Source: Burkholderiales bacterium
GTDB lineage: Bacteria; Pseudomonadota; Gammaproteobacteria; Burkholderiales; Burkholderiaceae_B
Assembly: GCA_021299735.1 (NCBI GenBank)
Contig: JAJTEM010000001.1
Span: 248,001-312,000 of the forward strand
DNA length: 64,000 nucleotides
Reading direction: 5' to 3'
In this document: positions 1-8,385 of the stretch, in pieces
How positions within the stretch are numbered: position 1 is the stretch's first letter
Layout of the letters: each line of letters opens with the position of its first letter
The notes under the pieces: generated by a model
What the model was told of the DNA's origin: nothing
The model's database searches: none
What the model saw: only the letters and a program-made list of their open reading frames with translations
Position numbers and translations under genes: made by a program

Positions 1-116
1 CCCCGCCAAAGCGCGCGTTCGGGCAACAGTTGCAAATGGGCCAATAGCGCAAAAGCAGCCAGTGAAACTGTGGGTGCAAGGGCACTGGCTGAAAGCAACA
101 TTGAGAGTGAGTCCAT
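1..116 (-). CDS. N-terminal fragment of a membrane protein (cut by window edge)
   Basis: An open frame starts at an ATG (complement of 114-116) and runs off the left edge with no stop, giving 38 residues. They are strongly hydrophobic and rich in Leu, Ala and Ser, as in a signal anchor or first transmembrane helix. The gene diverges from the LysR regulator across a 98-base gap, the usual layout for a LysR regulator and its target, so it may be the regulated gene. The family cannot be recognised from this fragment. Confidence 0.5.
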   Translation of the reverse strand, partial: MDSLSMLLSASALAPTVSLAAFALLAHLQLLPERALWR

Positions 117-195
117 AAAGCCGTGTTTTCAATTGATGTGGGGCAGATGATGCGCAAATCTTGGAGTTCTGTAAAATACAATGATTGAAACTAAA

Positions 196-209
196 TGTTT
201 TATAAAACA
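196..209. promoter_or_regulatory. 14-base perfect palindrome just upstream of the LysR gene
   Basis: TGTTTTATAAAACA is a perfect inverted repeat ending five bases before the LysR start codon, inside the divergent intergenic region. LysR proteins commonly bind AT-rich dyads between themselves and a divergent target, so this could be an autoregulatory operator. Function is inferred; only the symmetry is seen. Confidence 0.35.
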
Positions 210-214
210 GAACA

Positions 215-1099
215 ATGCAGATTAATCAACTGAACTTTCATCACCTGTTTTATTTTTGGCGCGTGGCTAAATTGGGGCATTTAACCCGTGCCGCCATTGA
301 ATTGCACACATCCCAGTCGGCGGTGTCGACACAAATCAAACAGCTTGAAGAACGAATTGGTGAAACCCTGTTTTTGCGGGAAGGGCGCAGGTTAGCCTTA
401 ACCGACACCGGGCAGTTGGTGTTCGCGTACGCCGAGGATATTTTTGGTTTGGGGCAGGAATTGTTGGGCCGTTTGCAGGGCAGTGCTTCCGGTACAACGC
501 GAATTCGCGTGGGCAGTGTGGGTACCTTGTCCCGAAACTATCAGGAAAACTGGATACGCCCTTTGATGGCAGACCCCACGGTGGTTCTCACCCTTGAATC
601 GGGTTTGCTGGAGGGTTTGATCGAGCGCCTTGTGCAGCACCAGCTGGATGTGGTGCTGGCCAATGAAACCGTACCTGCCGACCCGGATCGCCCCTTGCAC
701 TGCCGGTTTTTGGGCAGTCAGGATATTTGCCTGGTGGGCCCTGCCAAACGATGGAAATCAGTCACATTGAATATTCCCGATGACCTGGATGGGCTGGACA
801 TTGCCTTGCCCGGCCCGCGCAGCGCCCTTCGTTCCCAGTTCGATGCCTTGTGTGCTTCAGCCAATGTGGCCCCACGCCTGCGTGCAGAGGTGGACGACAT
901 GGCCATGCTGCGTTTGATTGCACGTGACAGTGGCTGGCTTACCGTGCTGCCCGAGGTGGTGGTTCAGGACGAACTGCGAACAGGGGCTTTGGTGAAAGTG
1001 GGGCATTCCAGTGTGTTGCAAGAGCGGTTTTACGCCATTACAGCGCCGCACCGGCACCGTTCGGAGTTGCTGGAATCGCTGATGGCGAAGCGGTCTTGA
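215..1099 (+). CDS. LysR-family transcriptional regulator, NhaR-like
   Basis: This is a 294-residue DNA-binding regulator. The N-terminal winged helix-turn-helix occupies about residues 6-65, with the typical pattern of a Phe-rich start (HHLFYFWRVAK), TRAAIELHTSQSAVSTQIK as recognition region, and FLREGRRLALTDTG as the wing. The rest is a LysR substrate-binding domain of normal length. The start and the HHLFYFW signature resemble NhaR, the sodium-responsive activator of nhaA, but no antiporter of the NhaA type is visible next to it. It diverges from a membrane-protein gene at the left edge, the most likely target. Family assignment is firm; the effector and regulon are unknown. Confidence 0.88.
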   Translation: MQINQLNFHHLFYFWRVAKLGHLTRAAIELHTSQSAVSTQIKQLEERIGETLFLREGRRLALTDTGQLVFAYAEDIFGLGQELLGRLQGSASGTTRIRVGSVGTLSRNYQENWIRPLMADPTVVLTLESGLLEGLIERLVQHQLDVVLANETVPADPDRPLHCRFLGSQDICLVGPAKRWKSVTLNIPDDLDGLDIALPGPRSALRSQFDALCASANVAPRLRAEVDDMAMLRLIARDSGWLTVLPEVVVQDELRTGALVKVGHSSVLQERFYAITAPHRHRSELLESLMAKRS

Positions 1100-1117
1100 T
1101 TGAGCACATCAGGAATT

Positions 1118-1167
1118 AAATTAAAGAATCCTTTAATTTGGGTTGCAACAGTTAAAGCATTCTTTAA
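1118..1167. terminator. Two tandem AT-rich hairpins between convergent genes
   Basis: AAATTAAAG (1118-1126) pairs with CTTTAATTT (1131-1139) around an AATC loop. A second copy, TTAAAG (1152-1157) with CTTTAA (1162-1167) around CATT, follows at once. The pair lies between the end of the LysR gene and the end of the oppositely oriented TonB receptor gene, where a shared bidirectional terminator would be expected. The two units are imperfect direct repeats of each other. Confidence 0.5.
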
Positions 1168-1185
1168 TTTGCCTCACGTTTGGCC

Positions 1186-3255
1186 TTACCACTTGATTTC
1201 AACCCCGGCATACACGCCGCGCTTTTCGCCCGGCGCAAACTGTGGGGTGTCTGTTCCATTCGCATTCACGGTCACGCTGGTGGTGGCTGCATAGGTTTTG
1301 TTGGTCAGGTTGCGGCCATCAACAAAAAACCGCAGTGTGTCGCTGGCTTGGTAAGAAGCACCAAGGCCCAGCAACAGGTACGGTTCGCTGCCAAAGGTGT
1401 TGGCCAAATCAACAAAGTAACCTTGCGGCACATATTCAATGTTCGGTGAAACTGACCAGCCAGAAGGGTGTTTGTAATCCAGTTTTGCACGAACATATTC
1501 TTCCGGAATTCCCGGAATGAATGCGTTGCCATACACGCGGTCGTTGTTAAAACGGAAACGCCCAAGTGTGTAGGCCAGTGTCCATTCCAGGGTGTCACCC
1601 TGCGACAGCATGTTGTTTGCAAACGGGCCAGCCAGGCCAATTTCAACGCCCTGGTGGCGGGTGTTTTCTGCATTCTGTATTACACCGCTGAAGGGGTTCA
1701 ACGGGTTCAACAGGAATGTAACAAACTCGTTTTTTAATCGGCTTTGGTAAACACTGATGTCCCAGCGTACTTTGGCTGTTTCGCCGCGAGAACCTACTTC
1801 AAAGGTGGTGGATTCCTGCCCTTCAAGTGCCCGCGTGGAACTGGTTTCCGAGAAAGTGGGTGGTTCGAATGCACGGCTCAAATTGCCATACACTTGCACT
1901 GCATTGCTGGCCTGCCACAGCACACCCAGTTTTGGGCTGAATTTTGCATAGCGTCGCTCATAGCTGCCATCCAGCCCGCCGTTGTCACCAAAAAATTCAT
2001 CTTCAACACTTCGCACTGCATGTGTCCACTGCAAGCCGGTAATCCATTGAAGTGAATCATTCAAATGCAAACGGCTTTCACCGTACAACTCCATGTTCTC
2101 GGCTTTCTGGTCTTCATATGATCGCAGGCCAGTTCGGTCACCGCGAATGTGGTTGAATATTCTTGCCTCGGTTACGCCCCACACCAGGTTGTATCCCAGC
2201 GTGGTGTCGTGCCGAAGGTTGAAAAGCTTCCCTTGCGCAATTCGGTTACCAAAAGTACCTACATCGCGGGTTTGCTGGTCGATCAAACCGAAACTCAGCG
2301 GGTGGTACAGGTTCTTGTTTACAGCATAAATGCCCGCGTTGTACTCACTACCCGCTGGTGAAACCCAAGTGGTTTTGTTGGCCACACGTGTGATCAAAAA
2401 GTCGCGTTGTGAATTTGTACCCGCCGATGCGGCGTTGGCCTGCGTGGGGTCAGTTTGTAGCTGCGCTTTGCTTAAATTGCCAGGCAATTCCTGGTTCATG
2501 TCACCGTGAATCAGATAGAACCGGGTTTCAAGTTGTGGCGAAATTTTTAAACCCGCGTTGGTATTTAAGCGTGTATTTTTTTGTCCGCTGAATTGCCGAA
2601 ATCCATCAGACCGCAATTGCGACAGCGATGCAAAATAATCCCAATGGCCCAGCACATTGCCAGTTTTAAATTGGGCGCGCGCAAATTCATGGCTACCCGC
2701 ATCAAGCCGAGCCACACAGTTGGGCGTGGTGTAACCCGTGGGCGTTACAAAATTGATCGCTCCGCCCAGGCTGGCTGCGCCATATTGCAAAGCATTTGCA
2801 CCTTTGTACACTTCAACATGTTGCAGGGCTAGTGGGTCGATGTCTTGAAAGTCGGAACCGCCATCAGCAAGGTTGATTGGTATGCCGTCTTGCAGCAGGC
2901 GAATACCCCGCATGTGAAATGTGCGCGACAAGCCAGAACCCCGAATACTAAGCCGCGCTTCCTCATTTACGCGGCTTTGCGCAAACACACCTGGCGTAAA
3001 GTCCAGCATGTCTTTGATGGTTACCGCTTTGCCCGCTTCAAAACTTTTTGCATCAACCACAGCCGTGCCTCCCGCAATCTGGTTCAGCTTTTCTGTTGCC
3101 GCTTGCACATTCGCTGCGCTCAGTGCTTCGCGTTGGGCCTGAACTTCTACATTACCCAGTGCTGGGTTTGCAAAAGTTGTTTGCGCCATGGGTACAAAAG
3201 CCACTAGCAGGCCTGTTGACAGGGTGGTCAGTTTGAAACGGGCATCAATAGGCAT
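1186..3255 (-). CDS. TonB-dependent outer-membrane receptor
   Basis: This is a 689-residue energy-coupled outer-membrane receptor, likely for an iron chelate or other large nutrient. The start is set at the ATG opening MPIDARFKLTTLSTGLLVAF, which gives a clear signal peptide ending near TTFANP; the open frame extends 78 codons further upstream without a signal. A plug domain (about residues 60-170) carries IKDMLDFTPGVF and the LSIRGSG segment. The remaining ~500 residues show alternating aromatic strands of a 22-strand barrel and end in the canonical C-terminal Trp (EIKW). The arrangement RGIRLLQDGIPINLADGG followed by VEVYKGANALQYGA is typical of the FecA/iron group. No ABC transporter or sigma/anti-sigma pair lies nearby, so the ligand cannot be assigned. 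Confidence 0.9.
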   Translation of the reverse strand: MPIDARFKLTTLSTGLLVAFVPMAQTTFANPALGNVEVQAQREALSAANVQAATEKLNQIAGGTAVVDAKSFEAGKAVTIKDMLDFTPGVFAQSRVNEEARLSIRGSGLSRTFHMRGIRLLQDGIPINLADGGSDFQDIDPLALQHVEVYKGANALQYGAASLGGAINFVTPTGYTTPNCVARLDAGSHEFARAQFKTGNVLGHWDYFASLSQLRSDGFRQFSGQKNTRLNTNAGLKISPQLETRFYLIHGDMNQELPGNLSKAQLQTDPTQANAASAGTNSQRDFLITRVANKTTWVSPAGSEYNAGIYAVNKNLYHPLSFGLIDQQTRDVGTFGNRIAQGKLFNLRHDTTLGYNLVWGVTEARIFNHIRGDRTGLRSYEDQKAENMELYGESRLHLNDSLQWITGLQWTHAVRSVEDEFFGDNGGLDGSYERRYAKFSPKLGVLWQASNAVQVYGNLSRAFEPPTFSETSSTRALEGQESTTFEVGSRGETAKVRWDISVYQSRLKNEFVTFLLNPLNPFSGVIQNAENTRHQGVEIGLAGPFANNMLSQGDTLEWTLAYTLGRFRFNNDRVYGNAFIPGIPEEYVRAKLDYKHPSGWSVSPNIEYVPQGYFVDLANTFGSEPYLLLGLGASYQASDTLRFFVDGRNLTNKTYAATTSVTVNANGTDTPQFAPGEKRGVYAGVEIKW

Positions 3256-3263
3256 GGTATTTT

Positions 3264-3286
3264 CCGGGCGAGGTCGATCAGCCCGG
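3264..3286 (-). promoter_or_regulatory. Hairpin in the leader of the TonB receptor
   Basis: CCGGGC (3264-3269) and GCCCGG (3281-3286) form a 6-bp GC-rich stem ending nine bases before the ATG at 3255, next to the putative GGAA ribosome site. It could reduce translation initiation or be a remnant of a longer leader structure. I compared the leader with the cobalamin and TPP riboswitch consensus and did not find a convincing full match. Confidence 0.25.
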
Positions 3287-3387
3287 TTTATACGCCACGC
3301 CCCAGCCAGCGGGAATGCGGCATATTGTCGCAGCCGGGCAGCAGGTATTGAAATTTCAGGGCATTGAATCGAGAAGCAACTTAAAAT

Positions 3388-4713
3388 GTGGACATGAAAA
3401 CAAGCCCTGCTCCTGAAAATAATCCGGTCATGCACCTTTGGGCTGAAGGCCTCATGGATCAAAGTGATCCATCCGTTCGCCGGCAGCAAATGGTGACTGT
3501 AATCCGCATGCGCACGCTTGCACTGGCTGCCCAGCTTTTGCTGTTGGCGGTGGTGGGGTTGCTGTTGAAGGTTAGCCTGCCTTGGGCAGTGTTGGCTTTT
3601 ATCCTTGGGGCGTTGGCTTTACTCAACGTTATTACTTTCATTCGCTTGCAGCAGGAAAATTCGGTGGGCAACTTTGAAGTAGCAGCCCAGTTGTTTGCCG
3701 ACCTGGCTGCATTCAGCTTTATTCTTTACTTCACCGGTGGCGTTACCAATCCTTTCGTATCGCTTTACCTGCCGCTTTTGGGTTTGGCGGCCGCCTTGCT
3801 GCCTTGGGCGCAAGTGGCAGTGCTCGCCTTGTTCAGTGTGGTGGCCTATACCCTGTTGATGGGCAATTACATGCCTTTGGTGTTGGCCAATCCTGACGAT
3901 GGCGTGCACTTTCACCTTGTGGGCATGTGGTTGAATTTTTTGGTCAGTGTGTTGATTCTGGTTGTTTTTGTGGCACGGCTTAGTTCATCAATCCGCAACC
4001 GCGATCAAGCCTTGGGGCGCGCCCAGCAGCGGCTGGCCAGCGAGTCCCGCTTGGCAGCGCTGGGCAATCAGGCAGCCTCAATTGCGCACCAGTTGGGCAC
4101 ACCCGTGTCTACAATCGCCACGATTATTTCCGACTGGAAAAGTGATCCCGCCATGCAGGCGCAGACACGGGAAATGAATATCCTTAGCGCACAAGTGCAG
4201 TCGATTACTGAAACCTTGGGTCAACTTCGGAATCAAATTGAAGTGGATCCTCGTCACAATGCCGACGCAGAATTCATTAAACCAAGCGAATGGCTTCAGG
4301 CCACACTGGGTATTTGGCGAACCCGTAACCCGCAACATGAATTGCAGTTACTGCCCAGCATTGCCTCAATCACTGGTGAATTCAAAGTACGCAAGGAGCT
4401 GCTTGAACTGGGTTTGATTACCCTGCTGGACAACGCATCGCAAAGCCAGCAGCGTGCCTCCGTTAGCCAACCACTTCAGGTGGGAATGCAATGCGACCAC
4501 GAAAAACTGACCCTTTTTGTGAATGATGCGGGCGGGGGTATTGATCCCGAATTGTTGTCGAAAATTGGACAGCAGTTGTTTCAGGCGAATGGTCAGGGTA
4601 TGGGGCTTTTTCTGTTGGCCAATTTGCTGGAGCGTGAGGGCGGAAAACTGAACCTTCGCAACTTGAACCCTGGTGTATGCGCTAGCTTAAGCTTGCCGGT
4701 GCTGCCCCAATGA
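3388..4713 (+). CDS. regB: RegB/PrrB-type membrane sensor histidine kinase
   Basis: This 441-residue sensor kinase has about six N-terminal membrane helices (residues 40-200). It carries the heptapeptide GGVTNPF (117-123), the GGxxNPF motif that in RegB binds ubiquinone. The phosphorylated histidine is H234 in SIAHQLGTP, close to the HELGTP of RegB, followed by an ATP-binding domain with DNAS, GGGID and GMGLFLL boxes. The usual redox cysteine just after the H-box in photosynthetic RegB proteins is not seen here. Start is GTG at 3388 or ATG at 3394. The gene overlaps the response regulator by four bases. RegBA systems globally control respiration and redox balance; the target set here is inferred only from the family. 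Confidence 0.87.
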   Translation: MDMKTSPAPENNPVMHLWAEGLMDQSDPSVRRQQMVTVIRMRTLALAAQLLLLAVVGLLLKVSLPWAVLAFILGALALLNVITFIRLQQENSVGNFEVAAQLFADLAAFSFILYFTGGVTNPFVSLYLPLLGLAAALLPWAQVAVLALFSVVAYTLLMGNYMPLVLANPDDGVHFHLVGMWLNFLVSVLILVVFVARLSSSIRNRDQALGRAQQRLASESRLAALGNQAASIAHQLGTPVSTIATIISDWKSDPAMQAQTREMNILSAQVQSITETLGQLRNQIEVDPRHNADAEFIKPSEWLQATLGIWRTRNPQHELQLLPSIASITGEFKVRKELLELGLITLLDNASQSQQRASVSQPLQVGMQCDHEKLTLFVNDAGGGIDPELLSKIGQQLFQANGQGMGLFLLANLLEREGGKLNLRNLNPGVCASLSLPVLPQ

Positions 4714-5252
4714 CACGTTCAATTTTGATTGTAGACGACGATGAGGTTTTTGCCAGTACCCTGGCGCTGTCGTTTGAACGCAAAGGAATTCAGGCCCGTG
4801 TTGCGTTAAACAGGGAGCAGGCCTTGCTTGCAGCGGGCCAACAGCAATTCACAGACATTACGCTTGATTTGAATTTGGGCGAGCAATCGGGCTTGCAGTT
4901 GATCACGCAGCTTCGGAATTTGCAGCCCAATGCCAATATTTTGATATTGACCGGTTACGCCAGCATTGCCACTACTGTGCAAGCGATCAAGTTAGGTGCG
5001 GACAATTATTTGGCCAAGCCTGCAGATAGTGCCGCGGTGTTGCGGGCCTTGGATGATGATGCAAGCGCCTTTCGCGCTGGTGAAGAAGAGGCTTCCGATT
5101 TTCAGCCGATGTCGGTTTCTCGCCTAGAGTGGGAGCACATTCAACGTGTATTGAACGAACACGAGGGCAATGTGTCGGCCACGGCACGCGCATTGAACAT
5201 GCACCGGCGTACCTTGCAGCGCAAGCTGGCGAAGCGGCCTGTGGGGCGCTAA
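4710..5252 (+). CDS. regA: RegA/PrrA-type response regulator
   Basis: The 180-residue partner of the upstream kinase is co-transcribed with an ATGA overlap. The receiver domain (1-120) has the acidic pocket D9-D11, the phospho-acceptor D53 in TLDLNLG, the Thr of ILTGYAS and the Lys of YLAKPAD. A short linker leads to a Fis-type helix-turn-helix at the C-terminus (WEHIQRVLNEHEGN, then ARALNMHRRTLQRKL), the hallmark of RegA, which lacks the long effector domains of other families. The linker is acidic (GEEEASDF) instead of the proline-rich linker common in alphaproteobacterial RegA. Length and layout fit the family well. Confidence 0.9.
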   Translation: MTRSILIVDDDEVFASTLALSFERKGIQARVALNREQALLAAGQQQFTDITLDLNLGEQSGLQLITQLRNLQPNANILILTGYASIATTVQAIKLGADNYLAKPADSAAVLRALDDDASAFRAGEEEASDFQPMSVSRLEWEHIQRVLNEHEGNVSATARALNMHRRTLQRKLAKRPVGR

Positions 5253-5371
5253 CAGCGCTGGGGTTGCCAAGCTGGGTTTTTCCGAAATATTCGGAATTTC
5301 GGGAACTTTAATGGTGTTACAGGCTCCCTTGTAAGATCGTTCGATTAACCCTTAGAAAAACAGACACCGAC

Positions 5372-6646
5372 ATGACAGCAACCACCATTCAATGGATTGC
5401 CGCTTTTCTTTTTGCCGGCGCGCTTATTCATACTTTCACGGCCAGTTATTTTGAACGCCTGGCTCACCACAGCAAACACCACAGTGGCCTGTTTCACCTG
5501 TTAGGTGAAGTGGAGGCTGTATTCGGCATTTGGGCCTTGTTTTTGGTTATTGCCATGGCTTTTGCGGTCGATTTGAACTCTGCGGTGGAGTATGTCGATA
5601 CACGCAAGTACGTTGAGCCGCTGTTCGTATTCGTCATTATGGTGGTTGCCGCAAGCCGCCCGGTGCTGGACGCTTCACGCATGCTGGTCGAAGGGCTGGC
5701 CCGTTTGATGCCGGTGAACAAAGGCGTTGCCTTCACATGGCTGGGCCTATTCATGGTGCCGTTGTTGGGCAGTTTTATTACTGAGCCTGCTGCCATGACA
5801 CTGGCTGCTTTGCTACTGCGCGATGTTCTTTTCTCAAAAGCCGTGCCCAACTTCATTCGTTACTGGGGCCTGGGTGTGCTGTTTGTGAATATTTCAATCG
5901 GTGGTGTGCTTACCTCGTTTGCAGCACCACCCGTGTTGATGGTGGCCGGCACATGGGGCTGGGACACCCCTTTCATGATGGCCACTTTTGGCTGGAAAGC
6001 CGCCATTGGCGTGTTCATCAATGCCACCGTGTTTATTTTCTTTGCAGCCAGGCATTTGGGGGCCGAAGTGAAAGCGCCCGAGGCTTTGGGTGAAGATGGT
6101 CAACCCTTGGCACCCGTGCCCTGGTGGGCCATGGTTATTCACCTGGCCTTTTTGGGCGCGGTGGTGCTGTTTGCGCATCACCCAGCTGTATTCATGGGTA
6201 TTTTTCTGTTTTTCCTGGGTTTCACGGCGGCTTACAACACCTTCCAGTCGCGCTTGTTGCTGAAGGAAGGTTTGCTGGTAGCCTTCTTCCTGGCTGGCTT
6301 GGTGGTTCTTGGTGGCATGCAGCAGTGGTGGTTGCAGCCCGCTGTCAGTGGGTTGGACGATGGTGTGTTGTTCATGGCTGCCATGGCACTCACGGCGATT
6401 ACCGACAATGCGGCGCTCACTTACTTGGGCTCGCTGATTGAGGGTACTTCAGACAGTTTCCGCTATGCTTTGGTAGCGGGTGCGGTGGCTGGTGGCGGCC
6501 TTACCGTAATTGCCAATGCCCCGAACCCAGCGGGCCTATCGCTGCTTAAGCGCCAGTTTCCTGGCGAGGCTGTCTCCGCTGGCGGATTGCTTGCCGGTGC
6601 ATTGGCACCCACCGCAGTCGCGGCGGTTTGCTTCTGGTATTTGTAA
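5372..6646 (+). CDS. Putative Na+/H+ antiporter (PF07399-type membrane protein)
   Basis: This 424-residue polytopic inner-membrane protein has about eleven hydrophobic helices. Recognisable family features are the N-terminal HTFTASYFERLAHHSKHH, the central EPAAMTLAALLLRD with a conserved acidic residue in a helix, and AITDNAALTYLGSLIEG near residues 340-360, where a buried Asp/Asn pair is likely to bind the cation. It resembles the putative Na+/H+ antiporter family Na_H_antiport_3. The gene is monocistronic: a 120-base gap separates it from regA and a strong terminator follows. Transport of Na+ specifically is inferred from the family name; no direct evidence is visible. Confidence 0.75.
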   Translation: MTATTIQWIAAFLFAGALIHTFTASYFERLAHHSKHHSGLFHLLGEVEAVFGIWALFLVIAMAFAVDLNSAVEYVDTRKYVEPLFVFVIMVVAASRPVLDASRMLVEGLARLMPVNKGVAFTWLGLFMVPLLGSFITEPAAMTLAALLLRDVLFSKAVPNFIRYWGLGVLFVNISIGGVLTSFAAPPVLMVAGTWGWDTPFMMATFGWKAAIGVFINATVFIFFAARHLGAEVKAPEALGEDGQPLAPVPWWAMVIHLAFLGAVVLFAHHPAVFMGIFLFFLGFTAAYNTFQSRLLLKEGLLVAFFLAGLVVLGGMQQWWLQPAVSGLDDGVLFMAAMALTAITDNAALTYLGSLIEGTSDSFRYALVAGAVAGGGLTVIANAPNPAGLSLLKRQFPGEAVSAGGLLAGALAPTAVAAVCFWYL

Positions 6647-6680
6647 ATCGCCGGTTAGGCTTACTGCTGCCAAACAAAAG

Positions 6681-6712
6681 GCCCCTGCGCGCTAAGCACA
6701 GGGGCTTTTTTT
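6681..6712 (+). terminator. Rho-independent terminator
   Basis: GCCCCTG (6681-6687) pairs with CAGGGGC (6699-6705), followed by seven T residues. It closes the antiporter gene. The adjacent NnrU gene on the other strand ends 15 bases further on. Confidence 0.85.
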
Positions 6713-6726
6713 ATGGTGCAAACTGT

Positions 6727-7314
6727 TTATCGGCTGAACGGGCTAATACCGATTAAATGAACATGCAGCCAGGCCGCGAACACAAGCCAACCTAGAACGC
6801 CGACTACTACAGTCATTAGCGTGCCGATTTTGGTGGGGCCATTACCTGAAAAGCTCATGGGAACTGCGCGCTTGCGTGCAGTTTTAAACAGCAACACGGC
6901 CCACAACAAAAATGAACCGAACAAAATAATATCTGCCAAGGTGCCATTGGCGATTAAATGCGCCACTGCCCACACTTTCACCGACAAGGTCATGGGGTGT
7001 TGCAACTTGGCTTTGATGTGGTTGGTCGGCACGTAACAAGCCGCCAGCATGATGAAAGAAACCAGCATCAGAAGCGCTGCAATGTGTCGCATCGCCGCCG
7101 GCGGGCTCCACACAAAAACCGGGTCAAGCCTGGCCTGGCCGTAGCCCACCACAATCAATACCAAACCAACGATTGAAACGAGGGTATAAATACCCCGGTA
7201 TTTGTTTTTGCCAATGCGCGCGATCATGCTCGACCTGCGATGGTCATCCGGAATTCGAATCGCATGCATACCCAAAAAAAGCGCCAGCCCGGCAACCAAT
7301 ATCAACAAGCCCAT
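6727..7314 (-). CDS. NnrU-family integral membrane protein
   Basis: The 195-residue inner-membrane protein has about five to six helices. The opening GLALFLGMHAIRIPDDHRR, the YRGIYTLVSIVGLVLIVVGYGQAR segment and the HPMTLSVKVWAVAHLIANG block with conserved His and Asn are the NnrU (PF07298) pattern. NnrU was named from denitrification clusters, and the fold is related to isoprenylcysteine methyltransferase-like and zeta-carotene isomerase (Z-ISO) proteins that bind heme. No denitrification genes are visible here, so its role is open. It sits alone between a terminator and a 180-base gap. Confidence 0.8.
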   Translation of the reverse strand: MGLLILVAGLALFLGMHAIRIPDDHRRSSMIARIGKNKYRGIYTLVSIVGLVLIVVGYGQARLDPVFVWSPPAAMRHIAALLMLVSFIMLAACYVPTNHIKAKLQHPMTLSVKVWAVAHLIANGTLADIILFGSFLLWAVLLFKTARKRAVPMSFSGNGPTKIGTLMTVVVGVLGWLVFAAWLHVHLIGISPFSR

Positions 7315-7496
7315 TCAGTTCTCCCTTTTGTAGTGAACTGATTATGTCACAGGCCTACGCTGCGCGCTGTGCTGCCGGCTTGGAGGCGAAACTGCCCAGT
7401 GATTCTGGTTTCGGCGGCATACCTTATTCAACGGCATTGGCGGTTAACAGCTCCAAAGGAATTCCCAGCATGTGTGTCTCCGGTTTGAAATTGTTG

Positions 7497-8204
7497 TCAG
7501 GGCTTGCCTAGCGCGCTATTCAAGGCGCGGCTGCCCAATTCAACATGTTGCCGCGCCAGCACTTCACAACGCCGCTGTTCCCCGGCTTCTATGGCCTGCA
7601 CAAGGTGTGCAAGTGTATTCACATCGCGAAATTCGTCCTGCATCACTAGGGTCAATGTTTGCCAGGCGGCCAGGTAGGTTTGGTTCATGGAATTGAAAGC
7701 CAGCTTGAACACCACATTGCCGCTGCCTTGCACCACCAAAGCCCAAAAATCGAAGGCCAGTTGTTGAAGCCGTGGTAGCTCACAGGTGTTTTGCATCTCG
7801 GCAATCAAGGGTTTTAATTCCTCAGCTAGGGCTTTGCCGTCATGCAGTGCCGCTTGCCCGGCTACCACTGGTGCCAACGCTTTGCGCAGGGCCACAATGC
7901 CGCGTGCCACTTCCAGGTTGATTTGGCCTTGTGCATTGACAATCAGCCCGGGGAGTAGTTCCAGGCCACCTTCGGCCTCAAAGTTTTCAACTTGGGTGGC
8001 TCCACCGTGGCGCACCCGCACCAGCCGCGCCTGTTGCAAGCGTTTAATGGCTTCACGCACCGCACCCCGGTTCACCCCCAATGTTTCAGACAGTTCCCGC
8101 TCGGAGGGCAATTCCGCCCCAACTGGTAATACCTTTTTAAGAATCCGGTCTCGAAGCTGAAGGTAAACCTGTTCCGATATCGAGGTTTTCTGAATGATTT
8201 CCAT
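7497..8204 (-). CDS. GntR-family (FadR-like) transcriptional regulator
   Basis: This is a 235-residue regulator. Residues 8-75 form the GntR winged helix: QVYLQLRDRILKKVLPVGAELPSERELSETLGVNRGAVREAIKRLQ, with the classic VNRGAVREAI recognition helix (shown in parts of the family consensus) and a RHGGATQV wing. The C-terminal all-helical domain is of the FadR type, as judged by length and the lack of the FCD metal-binding His pattern. FadR-type proteins usually respond to acyl-CoAs or organic acids. An ACTGGT/ACCAGT dyad lies directly upstream, so it may repress itself. No obvious target operon is adjacent. Confidence 0.85.
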   Translation of the reverse strand: MEIIQKTSISEQVYLQLRDRILKKVLPVGAELPSERELSETLGVNRGAVREAIKRLQQARLVRVRHGGATQVENFEAEGGLELLPGLIVNAQGQINLEVARGIVALRKALAPVVAGQAALHDGKALAEELKPLIAEMQNTCELPRLQQLAFDFWALVVQGSGNVVFKLAFNSMNQTYLAAWQTLTLVMQDEFRDVNTLAHLVQAIEAGEQRRCEVLARQHVELGSRALNSALGKP

Positions 8205-8235
8205 GAATTACCTGTTTGAATGGCAATTGTTTTTG

Positions 8236-8258
8236 ACTGGTCAACTGATCATACCAGT
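8236..8258. promoter_or_regulatory. Candidate GntR operator
   Basis: ACTGGT (8236-8241) and ACCAGT (8253-8258) form an inverted repeat with an 11-base spacer that itself contains TGATCA. It lies 32 bases upstream of the regulator start. FadR-type proteins recognise TGGT...ACCA half-sites, although normally with a much shorter spacer, so either the site is variant or only one half is used. Confidence 0.4.
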
Positions 8259-8385
8259 ATAAATTAATTAAAGCAGAAAATTTCAAAAATCTATCCCTCG
8301 ACATAATATGCGCTATCCCTCAGTTTCCCGACCCGAACAAACAAGCTTAGTCTAATGGCCTTTTACTGAACACAATTTGTTAGCA

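Noticed and set aside
3256-3390. Cobalamin or TPP riboswitch in front of the TonB receptor
   Set aside because: Only short chance resemblances; the full consensus blocks are missing.
7344-7511. 55-codon plus-strand frame between NnrU and GntR genes
   Set aside because: No ribosome site and no recognisable protein; overlaps the GntR gene end.
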